Shown: positions 17,013 through 26,751 of the stretch, one piece after another
How positions within the stretch are numbered: position 1 is the stretch's first letter
How the letters are laid out: every line of letters begins with the position of its first letter
From: Gammaproteobacteria bacterium
GTDB lineage: Bacteria; Pseudomonadota; Gammaproteobacteria; HK1
Length of the DNA: 64,000 bases
Reading direction: 5' to 3'
NCBI GenBank assembly: GCA_021773795.1
Contig: JAJFJT010000025.1
Location: 1 to 64,000, forward strand
Made by a program: the position numbers and the translations under genes
The notes under the pieces: model-generated
What the model was told of the DNA's origin: nothing
What the model saw: only the letters and a program-made list of their open reading frames with translations
Database searches by the model: none

Positions 17013-17672
17013 GTGCACGACTACCAACAACAATTCATTGCCTTCTCCCGCGCCAAAGGCGTGCTGCGCTTTGGAGAGTTTCAGCTAAAATCAGGTCGTT
17101 TGAGTCCCTATTTTTTCAATAGTGGGGCCTTCAATAGCGGTGATAGCCTGGCTCGTCTCGGGCGCTATTATGCCGCCGCCCTGCACCAGTCGGGGCTGGA
17201 ATTCGACATGCTCTATGGGCCGGCGTACAAGGGCATACCGCTGGTTTGTGCCGTGGCCATCGCCTATGCACAAGAATATGACCGTGACCTTCCCTATGCC
17301 TTCAACCGCAAGGAAGCCAAGGATCATGGCGAGGGCGGGTCCCTGGTTGGGGCGCCGCTTGAGAGGAAGGTGGTGATCGTGGATGACGTCGTATCCGCCG
17401 GCACCTCGGTACGGGAGTCCATTGAACTCATTGGCGCTGCCGGGGCCAAGCCGGTGGGCGTGGCCGTTTCGCTGGATCGTCAAGAGCGTGGCAAGGGTGA
17501 AAGCTCAGCGATTATGGAACTCGAACAGGTATTTGGCCTCACCGTGGCGCCCATCATTACCCTGAAACAGATTATTGAAAGTGTTGCCGGGGAGTCACAA
17601 GACGCACTGTTGTTAAAGCGTATTAAGGACTACCAGCAGCGTTATGGTGTGGAGAAGAGTGAGATGCGATAA
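17013..17672 (+). CDS. pyrE: Orotate phosphoribosyltransferase
   Basis: Converts orotate and PRPP to orotidine monophosphate in pyrimidine synthesis. The 219-residue protein has the N-terminal LRFGEFQLKSGRLSPYFFN stretch, the KEAKDHGEGG loop and the PRPP motif KVVIVDDVVSAGTSVRES. The frame is open much further upstream, but the family N-terminus fixes the start at GTG 17013 (VHDYQQQFIAFS). E. coli PyrE has 213 residues. The gap to xth is 115 nt and should contain both promoters. Confidence 0.95.
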   Translation: MHDYQQQFIAFSRAKGVLRFGEFQLKSGRLSPYFFNSGAFNSGDSLARLGRYYAAALHQSGLEFDMLYGPAYKGIPLVCAVAIAYAQEYDRDLPYAFNRKEAKDHGEGGSLVGAPLERKVVIVDDVVSAGTSVRESIELIGAAGAKPVGVAVSLDRQERGKGESSAIMELEQVFGLTVAPIITLKQIIESVAGESQDALLLKRIKDYQQRYGVEKSEMR

Positions 17673-17719
17673 AGGGCACCCCTAAAGGTGGTCCAGTCTG
17701 AAAATATCAGGAGTTAGAT

Positions 17720-18298
17720 ATGGCACAGAATATAAAGGGTACGCAAACCGAGAAAAACTTGTTAATTGCATTTGCAGGAGAATCCCAGGCGCGTAATCGT
17801 TACACCTATTTTTCCAGTGCTGCGAAAAAGGAAGGCCTGGTGCAGATTGCTCATATCTTCGAAGAGACGGCCAATCAGGAGAAGGAGCACGCCAAGCGCT
17901 TTTTCAACTTTTTGGAAGGCGGAGAGCTGGAGATTACCGAAATTTTTCCAGCGGGAAAGACCGGTTCGACCCTCGAAAACCTGCGCGCCGCCGCCGCGGG
18001 CGAGGAGTACGAATGGACTGAGATGTACCCTGGCTTTGCACAGATAGCCCGCGAGGAAGGTTTTGAAAATGTGGCACGTGCCTTCGAGGCTATATCCATA
18101 GCCGAGAAACAACATGGAAAGCGCTATAAAGAGCTTGCTGATAATCTTGAGGCCGGCAAGGTTTTCAAAAGAAACGGGCGAGTGATCTGGCGCTGCCGGA
18201 ACTGTGGTTATTTACATGAAGGGGAAGATGCTCCTAATGTATGCCCGGCCTGTTTACATCCCCAGGCCCATTTTGAATTGCTGGGAGAGAACTGGTAA
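17720..18298 (+). CDS. Rubrerythrin
   Basis: Non-haem di-iron peroxidase that reduces hydrogen peroxide, typical of microaerophilic or anaerobic lifestyles. Of 192 residues, the first 140 or so form the four-helix ferritin-like domain (FAGESQARNRYTYFSSAAKKEG, EEIANQEKEHAK-type FEETANQEKEHAKRF, FEAISIAEKQHGKRY hold the Glu/His ligands). The C-terminus is a rubredoxin-like FeS domain with two pairs of cysteines, CRNCGYLHEG and CPACLHPQAHFELL. A good AGGAG sits 8 nt upstream of the ATG. It sits next to other stress-related genes. Confidence 0.95.
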   Translation: MAQNIKGTQTEKNLLIAFAGESQARNRYTYFSSAAKKEGLVQIAHIFEETANQEKEHAKRFFNFLEGGELEITEIFPAGKTGSTLENLRAAAAGEEYEWTEMYPGFAQIAREEGFENVARAFEAISIAEKQHGKRYKELADNLEAGKVFKRNGRVIWRCRNCGYLHEGEDAPNVCPACLHPQAHFELLGENW

Positions 18299-18313
18299 TC
18301 ACAGCCCTCCTAA

Positions 18314-18371
18314 AGAAGCGCTGATTTATTTTGGACGCAAGATGCGAGTTCACGAATAGATAAGAGCTCCC
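18314..18371. mobile_element. Internally deleted MITE copy
   Basis: A 58-bp remnant of the family at 23934, 25761 and 55249. It keeps one end (AGAAGCGCTGATTTATTTTG) joined directly to the other (GCAAGATGCGAGTTCACGAA... to GAGCTCCC) with about 100 bp lost from the middle. It is flanked by CTAA on both sides (18310-18313 and 18372-18375), as expected for a 4-bp target duplication. Confidence 0.75.
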
Positions 18372-18373
18372 CT

Positions 18374-18392
18374 AAGTCCGACAGACTCCTGG
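18374..18392. repeat. Solo terminal repeat resembling the 5377 MITE end
   Basis: AAGTCCGACAGACTCCTGG matches the right end of the 5377-5535 element (AAATCAGACAGGCTCCTAG) at 15 of 19 positions. It directly abuts the deleted MITE. No partner end is seen nearby. It may be a leftover of a further insertion. Confidence 0.4.
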
Positions 18393-18411
18393 ATAACGAG
18401 AGGAACAAGAT

Positions 18412-18573
18412 ATGGAACTGATCAAGATTTTGTTAGCAATTTTTTTACCACCGGTCGCCGTTTTCCTGCAGGTGGGCATAGGCAAGCATTTCTGGATAAA
18501 CATTTTGCTCACCCTGCTGGGATATATTCCCGGTATCGTGCATGCCGTCTGGGTTATTGCCAAGAAAAAATAA
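18412..18573 (+). CDS. YqaE/Pmp3 family small membrane protein
   Basis: A 53-residue protein with two membrane segments: MELIKILLAIFLPPVAVFLQ and FWINILLTLLGYIPGIVHAV, ending in WVIAKKK. LAIFLPPVAVFLQVG and LTLLGYIPGIVHA are the Pmp3/YqaE signature. Members affect membrane potential or salt/cold tolerance in plants and yeast; the bacterial role is poorly known. A GAGAGGAAC ribosome-binding site precedes the ATG. Being under 60 residues it is easily missed. Confidence 0.92.
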   Translation: MELIKILLAIFLPPVAVFLQVGIGKHFWINILLTLLGYIPGIVHAVWVIAKKK

Positions 18574-18604
18574 GAGCTGTTCCCAGCCGGATTTTGGAAA
18601 GAGT

Positions 18605-19219
18605 ATGTCAAATATGAAGTTGCGATTAGTGAGTGTCTTTTCGTGCTTCATGGTGCTTTCCGCCTGCGTACAGAATCCGAGTGTTGGAGATGCTGACAAA
18701 TCCCTTGCCCCCATGGGAACGACGAGTGATGTGGCTTATGCGGTCCAGCTTTGGCGAGTGATGGAATTGGAAAGACTGGTGGGCATCAATGCCAATCCGC
18801 AGAAGCCCTTCTTTGGTGGCGCAAAGCCCCATGGAATGATTCTGGAAATTGCCTATAAAAATATCCGTGTCCAAGGGCATACCGGTTTTGTGGTGGTAAA
18901 AAAGAATTACAACGGTGAGGGTGTATCGGAGGCCGCCGTAGCCAGGAACCGGGCAAAATATCTGTCCTCAATTACGGTCATGTTTCAGCGTGAGGCTGGA
19001 TATGATGAGGATAATAAAAACTGGTTTTGGGTTAAGTATCGGCCCAATGGCGATCTGTTTGAGAAGACTATAATGGGAAAGCAACAGCTACTTGCGGGAC
19101 GGATTTTTAAAGGCAAAACCCGGGATGAGAATAGCGGCTGTATCTATTGCCATAGCTCAGCAGGTGGCGGAAATTACATCTTCTATCGCGAGATCCCCTT
19201 TCCCGGTACTCGCCGTTAG
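18605..19219 (+). CDS. Cytochrome P460-like c-type haem lipoprotein
   Basis: A 204-residue exported protein with a lipobox (VLSAC, Cys21), so it is probably a lipoprotein. Near the C-terminus is a single haem c attachment motif, CIYCH (residues 179-183). The body has NWFWVKYRPNGDLFEK, typical of the cytochrome P460 / P460-like fold (family members include ammonia- or NO-related enzymes and cytochrome c'-beta). The assignment is from these motifs only. The start is ATG 18605 (or the ATG at 18614, also giving an intact signal peptide); the in-frame upstream extension runs into yqaE. Its electron-transfer or NO-binding role is not established. Confidence 0.65.
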   Translation: MSNMKLRLVSVFSCFMVLSACVQNPSVGDADKSLAPMGTTSDVAYAVQLWRVMELERLVGINANPQKPFFGGAKPHGMILEIAYKNIRVQGHTGFVVVKKNYNGEGVSEAAVARNRAKYLSSITVMFQREAGYDEDNKNWFWVKYRPNGDLFEKTIMGKQQLLAGRIFKGKTRDENSGCIYCHSSAGGGNYIFYREIPFPGTRR

Positions 19220-19260
19220 CGTTAGTATTCTTTGTAGACTGAAAATTTTCTGGAGTTAGT

Positions 19261-19890
19261 ATGAATAGCCCCACATTGCGTCGTTTGCTGGTAATTTCAT
19301 TGCTTGCCTTAATGGTGGTGCCCGTTGGTGTCTCAGCGCGAATCAAGTGCTGGACCAACAAGGAGGGGGTGCGGGAATGTGGCAACAGGGTGCCGCCGGA
19401 ATATGCCCAAAAGGGGCATCAGGAGATCAGCAAACACGGGATTACAACCAAGCGGCAACAGCGCGCGAGAACGGCCGCGGAACTGGAGGTTGAGAAGCAG
19501 AAACAGATAGAGTTGGCGGAGGAGAAGCGCAAGGCGCGTGAGCAGGCAGCGCATGATCGGGTGTTGCTGGATACTTTTACTACCGCGAAGGAACTGGAGA
19601 TGGCCCGGGATAGTAAAATTGAGGTGATTGATGCCCGCATCGCCCATACTCGAAACCGCATTGATCGCCTTGAGCAGAACCGGGGAATTATGCAGAAGGA
19701 GGCAGCGCGCCAAGAGCGGAGCGGTAAGCCGGCTTCAGAAAAGCTCCAGCATGATATCCAGCGGGTAGATCGCCAGGTTAAGGAAAATCATGGCTTCGTT
19801 GTCGAGCGCGAACAGGAAAAGAAAGATGTGGATGCCCAATTCGAGCGGGATCTCAAACGCTATCGGCAGTTGAAGCAGCGGCGACACTGA
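19261..19890 (+). CDS. Secreted coiled-coil protein with DUF4124-like N-terminus
   Basis: A 209-residue protein with a signal peptide (residues 1-26, ending VGVSA). It then has a short Cys-pair segment KCWTNKEGVRECGNRVPPEY that resembles DUF4124 or similar envelope proteins. From about residue 65 to the end it is a highly charged, almost continuous coiled coil (LEVEKQKQIELAEEKRKARE, ARIAHTRNRIDRLEQNRG). It is probably periplasmic. Function is unknown. GGAGTTAGT precedes the ATG. Confidence 0.7.
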   Translation: MNSPTLRRLLVISLLALMVVPVGVSARIKCWTNKEGVRECGNRVPPEYAQKGHQEISKHGITTKRQQRARTAAELEVEKQKQIELAEEKRKAREQAAHDRVLLDTFTTAKELEMARDSKIEVIDARIAHTRNRIDRLEQNRGIMQKEAARQERSGKPASEKLQHDIQRVDRQVKENHGFVVEREQEKKDVDAQFERDLKRYRQLKQRRH

Positions 19891-19934
19891 TGGGTCATTA
19901 TTCTCATCGAGAGCGACGTGTCTTCGTTCCCTGT

Positions 19935-19956
19935 ATTGCCCGTTTTTACGGGTAAT
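19935..19956. terminator. Hairpin between convergent genes
   Basis: ATTGCCCGT and ACGGGTAAT pair around a TTTT loop (9 bp, one G-T). A short T run (ACTTTTCT) follows on the plus strand. It lies between the convergent coiled-coil gene and slmA and could terminate transcription from either side. Confidence 0.45.
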
Positions 19957-19976
19957 GACGGTACTTTTCTTGCGGG

Positions 19977-21481
<1,505 letters not shown>

Positions 21482-21488
21482 TTAGTTC

Positions 21489-23912
21489 CTAGAAGGGCAA
21501 TTTCAAGGAGGCGTCCAGCCCCAACAGCAGGGCGCGGAATTTCTCCTGTACCTGCTCCAGGGCCTGTTGATCATCTCCCTCGAAGCGCAGTACCAGGCAG
21601 GGCGTGGTATTAGAGGCACGTACCAGACCCCAGCCGTTGGAAAAATCTGCTCGCATACCGTCGATATTGATGATCTTGGCATCGGGCATATCCACCGCCG
21701 CCAGCAGGCGTTCCATGAAGCCTTGTTGTTCGCCTTCTTTGAGATCGATATGCAGTTCCGGGGTACTGATGCCGGCGGGTAACATGGCAAATATCTCCGC
21801 TGGACTCTTCTTCAGGCCAATGAGGATCTCAAGCATGCGTGCGCCAGCATAAAGTGCGTCGTCAAAGCCATACCAGCGCTCCTTGAAGAAGATATGGCCA
21901 CTCATCTCGCCAGCCAGCAGGGCACCGCTTTCCTTCATCTTGTTCTTGATGAAGGAGTGACCGGTTTTCCACATCACCGGTTTGCCGCCGAGCTTTGCTA
22001 TCACCGTTTCCAGCCGATTGGAGCATTTCACGTCATAGACGATCTCGGCGCCAGGATTGCGTGAGAGTACATCGCGGGCGAATAGCATCATCTGTCGGTC
22101 TGGCCAGATAATGGTGCCCTTGCCGTCGACGATGCCCAGGCGGTCGCCGTCACCGTCGAAGGCAAGGCCAAGATCAGCGTCGTTGTCGGCAACCGCCTGA
22201 ATGAGATCTTTCAGGTTGTCTGGTTGCCCGGGGTCCGGGTGATGATTGGGGAAGTTGCCGTTTATCTCACAAAAGAGCTCCACTACATCGTGGCCCAAGG
22301 CACGGAAGAGTTTTGGACCAATCTCCCCGGCTACACCGTTACCGGAATCGATCACCACTTTAAGCGATTTGCCCAGCACCACCGGGATGTCCTCGGTAAT
22401 GCGGCGTATATAGTCGTCCGCCACCTCCATGTGTTGCAGGGTGCCTTCACCATCCACCAGTTTTTTGTCTAGCAGGCGCTGACGCAGGGCAGCGATATCT
22501 TCACCGAACAGGGTGTTGCCACCGAGCATGATCTTGAGGCCGTTATAGTTGGATGGATTGTGGCTACCGGTGACCATGACGCCGCTGCCGGTATTAAGAA
22601 AATGGGTGGCAAAATAGAGCGTTGGCGTCGGTACCCTGCCCACGTCGATCACATCTCGCCCGCTGGCACGCAGTCCCTCAATCAGGGCCTCACTCAACTC
22701 CGGCCCCGAGAGACGGCCATCGCGAGCCACGATGAGGGTTTGCTGGCCGCGATCATATGCCTCGCTACCAATGGCGTGGCCGATTTGGCGTACCACCTCG
22801 GGATTAAGATCCGGGCCCACCACGCCGCGAATGTCGTAGGCTCGGAAAATAGCATCAGGCAGTTTCACGATGTTTTTATCCTTGTTCTCATCATCTATTT
22901 CTACGCCGCCACCCGGGTCTAGCACCAGATCCACGCCATTATCTGGCTCCTCATCAAATTGCTGGATTTCGGTGATGGCGGTATTGGTATTCTCAAAGCG
23001 GGCAGCGGCCCCGCCTATCACCTGCTGGCCCTTCTTCTTGCGGCGTATCAGCACGAAAGCCGCTAGTACAAGGACGACGAGCATCAGAGTGAGCAGCACC
23101 GGAATTAAATCGAAGGAAGCGTCCTCACTTGCAGCCGTTGTGCTGGTGTCTGCTCCAGTCCAGTAAACCAGCGTCCACGGCGTTCCGGCGATGGGAAAGC
23201 GGAAATCAGCAGCTGTGCCTCGGACTGCGGCATTACCCTTTTTGCCGAGTACTAGCGGCTTACCTTTGGATACTCGCTGGCGCAGTTCGGTATAAGCGGT
23301 GTTCGTGCCCAGGGAGATAGCATCCAGCGCCTGCTGCAACAAGGTGGTGTTAAGGGTGTACAAGAGATGGCCGGCGAGTGCCCCGTCGGCCCCTTTCAGG
23401 CGGTAAAGCACGGCGATGTGCCGGCCCTCACTACGAAACAGATGGGCCTCTGGCAACGGTGTTGCTATTTCAGATTCGGAGCGGCGCAGCATTTCCAGCC
23501 CCGCGTAGCTCATGGGTGGCGTGCTCTCGTAATCCACGGAATGGGGGCCGGGGGCCAGCAGGCGGACCCGTAAAATGCTGGAATGACGCTTGCCCAAGCG
23601 GGTCTCCAGCGTGGAAATTTTGCCATTCTCCAGTTGCAGGCTGGCGATCAGGGTTTGGCTTTCTGCCGCGGGGGCTAATGTTTTCAGAATATCGGCGAAG
23701 CGGCCGCCCATGGTGGTGGCGATATTTTGCGCCACCGCACTGGTGTCCGCGATACGTTGTTCCTCGTTACCCTGCTGATACTGTTCGAAGACCTGGCGGC
23801 CTCCAAGGATTAGGCCAAGCAGCAGCACCAGCCCCAGTAGCGGCCATTTCAGCTTGAGCCAGAGCTTGATGACGGCCCGGCGCTGTCTGGAGGAGTCACT
23901 CCCAAATTTCAT
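21489..23912 (-). CDS. algC: Phosphomannomutase/phosphoglucomutase AlgC, membrane-anchored form
   Basis: Interconverts hexose 1- and 6-phosphates for LPS and exopolysaccharide precursors. The 807-residue protein is much longer than the roughly 460-residue catalytic enzyme. The last 460 residues are the mutase: RAYDIRGVVG at 357-366, phosphoserine Ser450 in VMVTGSHNP, Mg loop DGDGDRLG and sugar loop GEMSGH. The first 340 residues hold membrane segments near 21-38 and 270-289 with an about 230-residue periplasmic sensor-like domain between them, then a charged linker. This layout puts the catalytic part on the cytoplasmic side. A MITE ends 21 nt upstream of the start. Confidence 0.93.
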   Translation of the reverse strand: MKFGSDSSRQRRAVIKLWLKLKWPLLGLVLLLGLILGGRQVFEQYQQGNEEQRIADTSAVAQNIATTMGGRFADILKTLAPAAESQTLIASLQLENGKISTLETRLGKRHSSILRVRLLAPGPHSVDYESTPPMSYAGLEMLRRSESEIATPLPEAHLFRSEGRHIAVLYRLKGADGALAGHLLYTLNTTLLQQALDAISLGTNTAYTELRQRVSKGKPLVLGKKGNAAVRGTAADFRFPIAGTPWTLVYWTGADTSTTAASEDASFDLIPVLLTLMLVVLVLAAFVLIRRKKKGQQVIGGAAARFENTNTAITEIQQFDEEPDNGVDLVLDPGGGVEIDDENKDKNIVKLPDAIFRAYDIRGVVGPDLNPEVVRQIGHAIGSEAYDRGQQTLIVARDGRLSGPELSEALIEGLRASGRDVIDVGRVPTPTLYFATHFLNTGSGVMVTGSHNPSNYNGLKIMLGGNTLFGEDIAALRQRLLDKKLVDGEGTLQHMEVADDYIRRITEDIPVVLGKSLKVVIDSGNGVAGEIGPKLFRALGHDVVELFCEINGNFPNHHPDPGQPDNLKDLIQAVADNDADLGLAFDGDGDRLGIVDGKGTIIWPDRQMMLFARDVLSRNPGAEIVYDVKCSNRLETVIAKLGGKPVMWKTGHSFIKNKMKESGALLAGEMSGHIFFKERWYGFDDALYAGARMLEILIGLKKSPAEIFAMLPAGISTPELHIDLKEGEQQGFMERLLAAVDMPDAKIINIDGMRADFSNGWGLVRASNTTPCLVLRFEGDDQQALEQVQEKFRALLLGLDASLKLPF

Positions 23913-23933
23913 AGCTGGCGATTTCCTGTTTAG

Positions 23934-24099
23934 GGAAGCTTTGATTTATTCTGGACAAAGTGGATTGTGATTCAAAATGTTCAGCTTTGAGGCGCTGCTC
24001 GCACGTAATAGTCCGTCTATTGCGAAGAGCAGTAACGATAAAGATGGGCATTTTGGGCGCAAGATACGAGTTCATGAACATGAATAGATCAGAGCTTCC
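23934..24099. mobile_element. IS5-like MITE, copy upstream of algC
   Basis: A 166-bp element with terminal inverted repeats GGAAGCTTTGATTTATTC... and ...GAATAGATCAGAGCTTCC. It is flanked by TTAG and TTAT. It is in the opposite orientation to the copies at 25761 and 55249 and about 80 percent identical to them by eye. It encodes no transposase; all copies share a short open stretch (SYLAPKMPIF...ALRN) that looks incidental. It lies between dut and algC. Confidence 0.85.
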
Positions 24100-24106
24100 T
24101 TATGTA

Positions 24107-24586
24107 TCAGGCGCGGCCGGAATGTCCGAATCCGCCGGCACCCCGGACGCTGTCTTCGAAGTCGTTCACTACCTCGAAGGCCACCTGCACCACGGGCACG
24201 AAGACCATCTGGGCGATACGGTCGCCCGGGTGGATGGTAAAGGACTCATTAGAGCGATTCCAGCAGGACACATAGACCTGACCCTGATAGTCAGAATCGA
24301 TAAGCCCCACCAGATTGCCGAGTACGATGCCGTGTTTATGGCCAAGCCCCGAGCGCGGCAGCAGTACGGCCGCGAGCCCGGAGTCACCGATATGGATCGC
24401 CATGCCTGAGGGGATGAGATGGGTGCTGCCCGGAGCAACTTCCAGAGCCTCATCGATACAGGCGCGCAGGTCAACGCCAGCTGAGCCGTCCGTAGCATGC
24501 TGAGGAACGGGAAATTTGCTGCCAATGCGTGAGTCGAGGATCTTAAGCTGGATTTTTGTTTCGGTATTGTTTGTCGATGACATCAA
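24107..24586 (-). CDS. dut: Deoxyuridine 5'-triphosphate nucleotidohydrolase
   Basis: Trimeric dUTPase that removes dUTP and supplies dUMP for thymidylate synthesis. All five motifs are present in 159 residues: [10 protein letters not shown] (I), [12 protein letters not shown] (II), [13 protein letters not shown] (III), [11 protein letters not shown] (IV) and [10 protein letters not shown] (V). The start is ATG 24586 or the next codon ATG 24583, inside the coaBC 3' end, giving an overlap of about 40 nt that suggests translational coupling. Confidence 0.96.
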   Translation of the reverse strand: MMSSTNNTETKIQLKILDSRIGSKFPVPQHATDGSAGVDLRACIDEALEVAPGSTHLIPSGMAIHIGDSGLAAVLLPRSGLGHKHGIVLGNLVGLIDSDYQGQVYVSCWNRSNESFTIHPGDRIAQMVFVPVVQVAFEVVNDFEDSVRGAGGFGHSGRA

Positions 24587-25739
24587 TCAATTGCTCCGCC
24601 AGAGTTGTTTTCGTTCCTGTTCCAAGATCTTTGCTGCCCTCGTGCCAATAGAGGCTCAGGTTGTTGTTATCACTATCGAAACCCGTCCCGGGAACATTCA
24701 CCGCATTGGCGGCAATGAGATCCAGGGATTTCTCCAAGAGTTTCGCGTATGCGTGTTGTTCCAGTTTCTCGGTTTCTGCCGCAAAGCCAACGGTGAACGG
24801 GGGCTTGGGCAGAGCCGCGACCTCGGCCAGGATGTCCGGTGTGCGGGTCAGCTCTAAGGTGAGGGTGGCTGCGCCCTTCTTGAGTTTTTGGGTCCCGATC
24901 TCCGCAGGTGCGTAATCTGCTACCGCGGCACAGGCAATGAAGATATCAGTCTCGCCGATCTGTGCCATGACCTCGGCGTGCATTTCCCGCGCCGTGGTGA
25001 TCTCGCTACGGCGAGTGCCTGTCGGTACGGGCAGCGCAGTGGGACCGCTGACCAGACTGACTTCGGCACCGCGGGCTGCTGCCGCCACGGCGAGAGCATA
25101 GCCCATTTTCCCGGAGCTGCGATTGCTGAGAAAGCGTACCGGGTCCAGCGCCTCGCGGGTGGGGCCGGCGGTAATCAGTACACGCCGACCACGCCACGGT
25201 TTGTCGAACAGTTGTCTGACGATGTCGTCGGCTTCCAGCATACGCCCGGGGCCGGTTTCGCCGCAGGCTTGGGCACCGGATGCCGGCCCCAGCAGGCGCA
25301 CGCCTCGTTGGCAAAGCAGTGCCACATTGGCCTGGGTGGCGGCCGCGGACCACATGGCCTGATTCATCGCTGGACAGAGTATGAGTGGCACAGTGCTGGC
25401 GAGACAAAGGGCAGAAAGTAGATCATCGGCCAGACCGTGGCTGAGCCGGGCGATAAAATTGGCGGTTGCCGGCGCGATCACGACGTGATCCGCCCAGCGT
25501 GCGAGTTCGATGTGCCCCATGGCCGCCTCGGCATCCGGGTCCAGCAGCTCCCGATGTACCGGCTGCCCGCTCACCGCCTGCAAAGTCAGGGGGGTGATGA
25601 ATTCGCAGGCCGAGGCGGTCATCACCACACGTACCTCGCAGCCCTGGTCACGCAGTCGGCGTACCAGCTCCGGCGTTTTATAGGCGGCAATGCCGCCCGT
25701 AATGCCGAGCAGGATGCACTGTTTCGTGGCGTCATTCAT
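24543..25739 (-). CDS. coaBC: Bifunctional phosphopantothenoylcysteine decarboxylase/synthetase
   Basis: Two steps of coenzyme A synthesis: CTP-dependent addition of cysteine to phosphopantothenate (CoaB, C-terminal half) and FMN-dependent decarboxylation (CoaC, N-terminal half). The 398-residue protein has [21 protein letters not shown] and [12 protein letters not shown] in CoaC, and [28 protein letters not shown], where CoaB begins. The start is ATG 25739 (MNDATKQC); an upstream in-frame codon at 25760 would fall at the MITE edge. The MITE starts 21 nt upstream of the start codon, so the promoter region has been replaced. Confidence 0.95.
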   Translation of the reverse strand: MNDATKQCILLGITGGIAAYKTPELVRRLRDQGCEVRVVMTASACEFITPLTLQAVSGQPVHRELLDPDAEAAMGHIELARWADHVVIAPATANFIARLSHGLADDLLSALCLASTVPLILCPAMNQAMWSAAATQANVALLCQRGVRLLGPASGAQACGETGPGRMLEADDIVRQLFDKPWRGRRVLITAGPTREALDPVRFLSNRSSGKMGYALAVAAAARGAEVSLVSGPTALPVPTGTRRSEITTAREMHAEVMAQIGETDIFIACAAVADYAPAEIGTQKLKKGAATLTLELTRTPDILAEVAALPKPPFTVGFAAETEKLEQHAYAKLLEKSLDLIAANAVNVPGTGFDSDNNNLSLYWHEGSKDLGTGTKTTLAEQLIDVIDKQYRNKNPA

Positions 25740-25760
25740 ATGCGCTACAGTGTAACCCAA

Positions 25761-25920
25761 GGAAGCTCTAATCTATTCGTGGACTCGTATCTTGCGCCCA
25801 AAATGCCCATCTTTGTCGTTGCTGCTCTTCGCAATAGATTGACTATTACGTGCGAACAACGCCTCAAAGCTGAGCATTTTTAATCACAATCCACTTTGCC
25901 CAGAATAAACCAGAGGTTCC
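25761..25920. mobile_element. IS5-like MITE, copy upstream of coaBC
   Basis: A 160-bp element. The ends GGAAGCTCTAATCTATTC and GAATAAACCAGAGGTTCC are inverted repeats. Flanks are CCAA and CTAA. The interior has the CAATAGATTGACTATTA hairpin shared with the other copies. With the inverted copy at 23934 it brackets dut and coaBC. Confidence 0.85.
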
Positions 25921-25973
25921 CTAAGGAGCTTGTCGGCAAATCAGGCCGTCTTTAACAGCGACACGGAGGTTGC

Positions 25974-26648
25974 ATGGCGATCAGGGACTGGCCCGCGGCG
26001 GAACGCCCGCGGGAAAAATTACTGGCGCGGGGGGCACAAGCGTTGTCCGATGCGGAATTACTGGCAATTTTTCTGCGTACCGGGGTAAAGGGAAAAACCG
26101 CGCTGGATCTTGCCCGTGAGTTACTTGGTCATTTCGGTGGCTTGCGCCCGCTGCTGGAGGCGGAGCTGCAGCCATTTTGCGCGGGTCACGGTCTGGGCCC
26201 TGCCAAATATGTGCAGCTCAAGGCCTGTATGGAAATCGGCCGACGGTATCTGGCCGCCCGCCTACCCCACGGTGATGCGCTAACTTCTCCGACCGATACT
26301 CGTGATTACCTCGCTGCCCAACTGGGACATTACCGCCACGAAGTCTTTTCCTGCCTGTTTCTCGACAACCGTAACCGGGTGCTCAGTTTCGATGAAATGT
26401 TTTCCGGCACTATTGATGGCGCCAGCGTGCATCCGCGGGAGGTGGTGAAGCGTGCGCTCAAGCACAATGCCGCAGCGGTGATTCTGGCCCACAATCATCC
26501 TTCCGGAGTCGCTGAACCGAGCAGTGCGGATCGGAGTATCACGCGCCGTTTGGGCGATGCCCTGGCACTGGTAGATATTCGTCTGTTGGATCATTTAGTC
26601 ATCGGTGATGGAGAAACCGTTTCCTTCGCCGAGCGGGGCTTGCTGTAG
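25974..26648 (+). CDS. radC: RadC family JAMM-domain protein
   Basis: A 224-residue RadC/YicR protein: N-terminal helix-hairpin-helix-like region ([18 protein letters not shown], residues 20-40) and C-terminal MPN/JAMM domain with the metal motif [14 protein letters not shown] and a conserved upstream Glu. Once thought to act in DNA repair; the real function is unsettled. It ends [19 protein letters not shown]. In many gammaproteobacteria radC is followed closely by rpmB-rpmG; here about 13 kb intervene. Confidence 0.95.
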   Translation: MAIRDWPAAERPREKLLARGAQALSDAELLAIFLRTGVKGKTALDLARELLGHFGGLRPLLEAELQPFCAGHGLGPAKYVQLKACMEIGRRYLAARLPHGDALTSPTDTRDYLAAQLGHYRHEVFSCLFLDNRNRVLSFDEMFSGTIDGASVHPREVVKRALKHNAAAVILAHNHPSGVAEPSSADRSITRRLGDALALVDIRLLDHLVIGDGETVSFAERGLL

Positions 26649-26751
26649 GTGCTAATGTGCCCAAACCACAGCGCTTTCGAGCTTTATGCTCCACCGGGCC
26701 GCAAGTAAAATTCCAGCATCTTCTGCACATGAGTAGTCAGGAATCCAGTTC

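Noticed and set aside
25777-25880. Small shared open frame inside the MITEs (SYLAPKMPIF...ALRN)
   Set aside because: It appears in all copies because the DNA is copied, differs in reading-frame ends, and shows no codon-level constraint between copies; no transposase motif.
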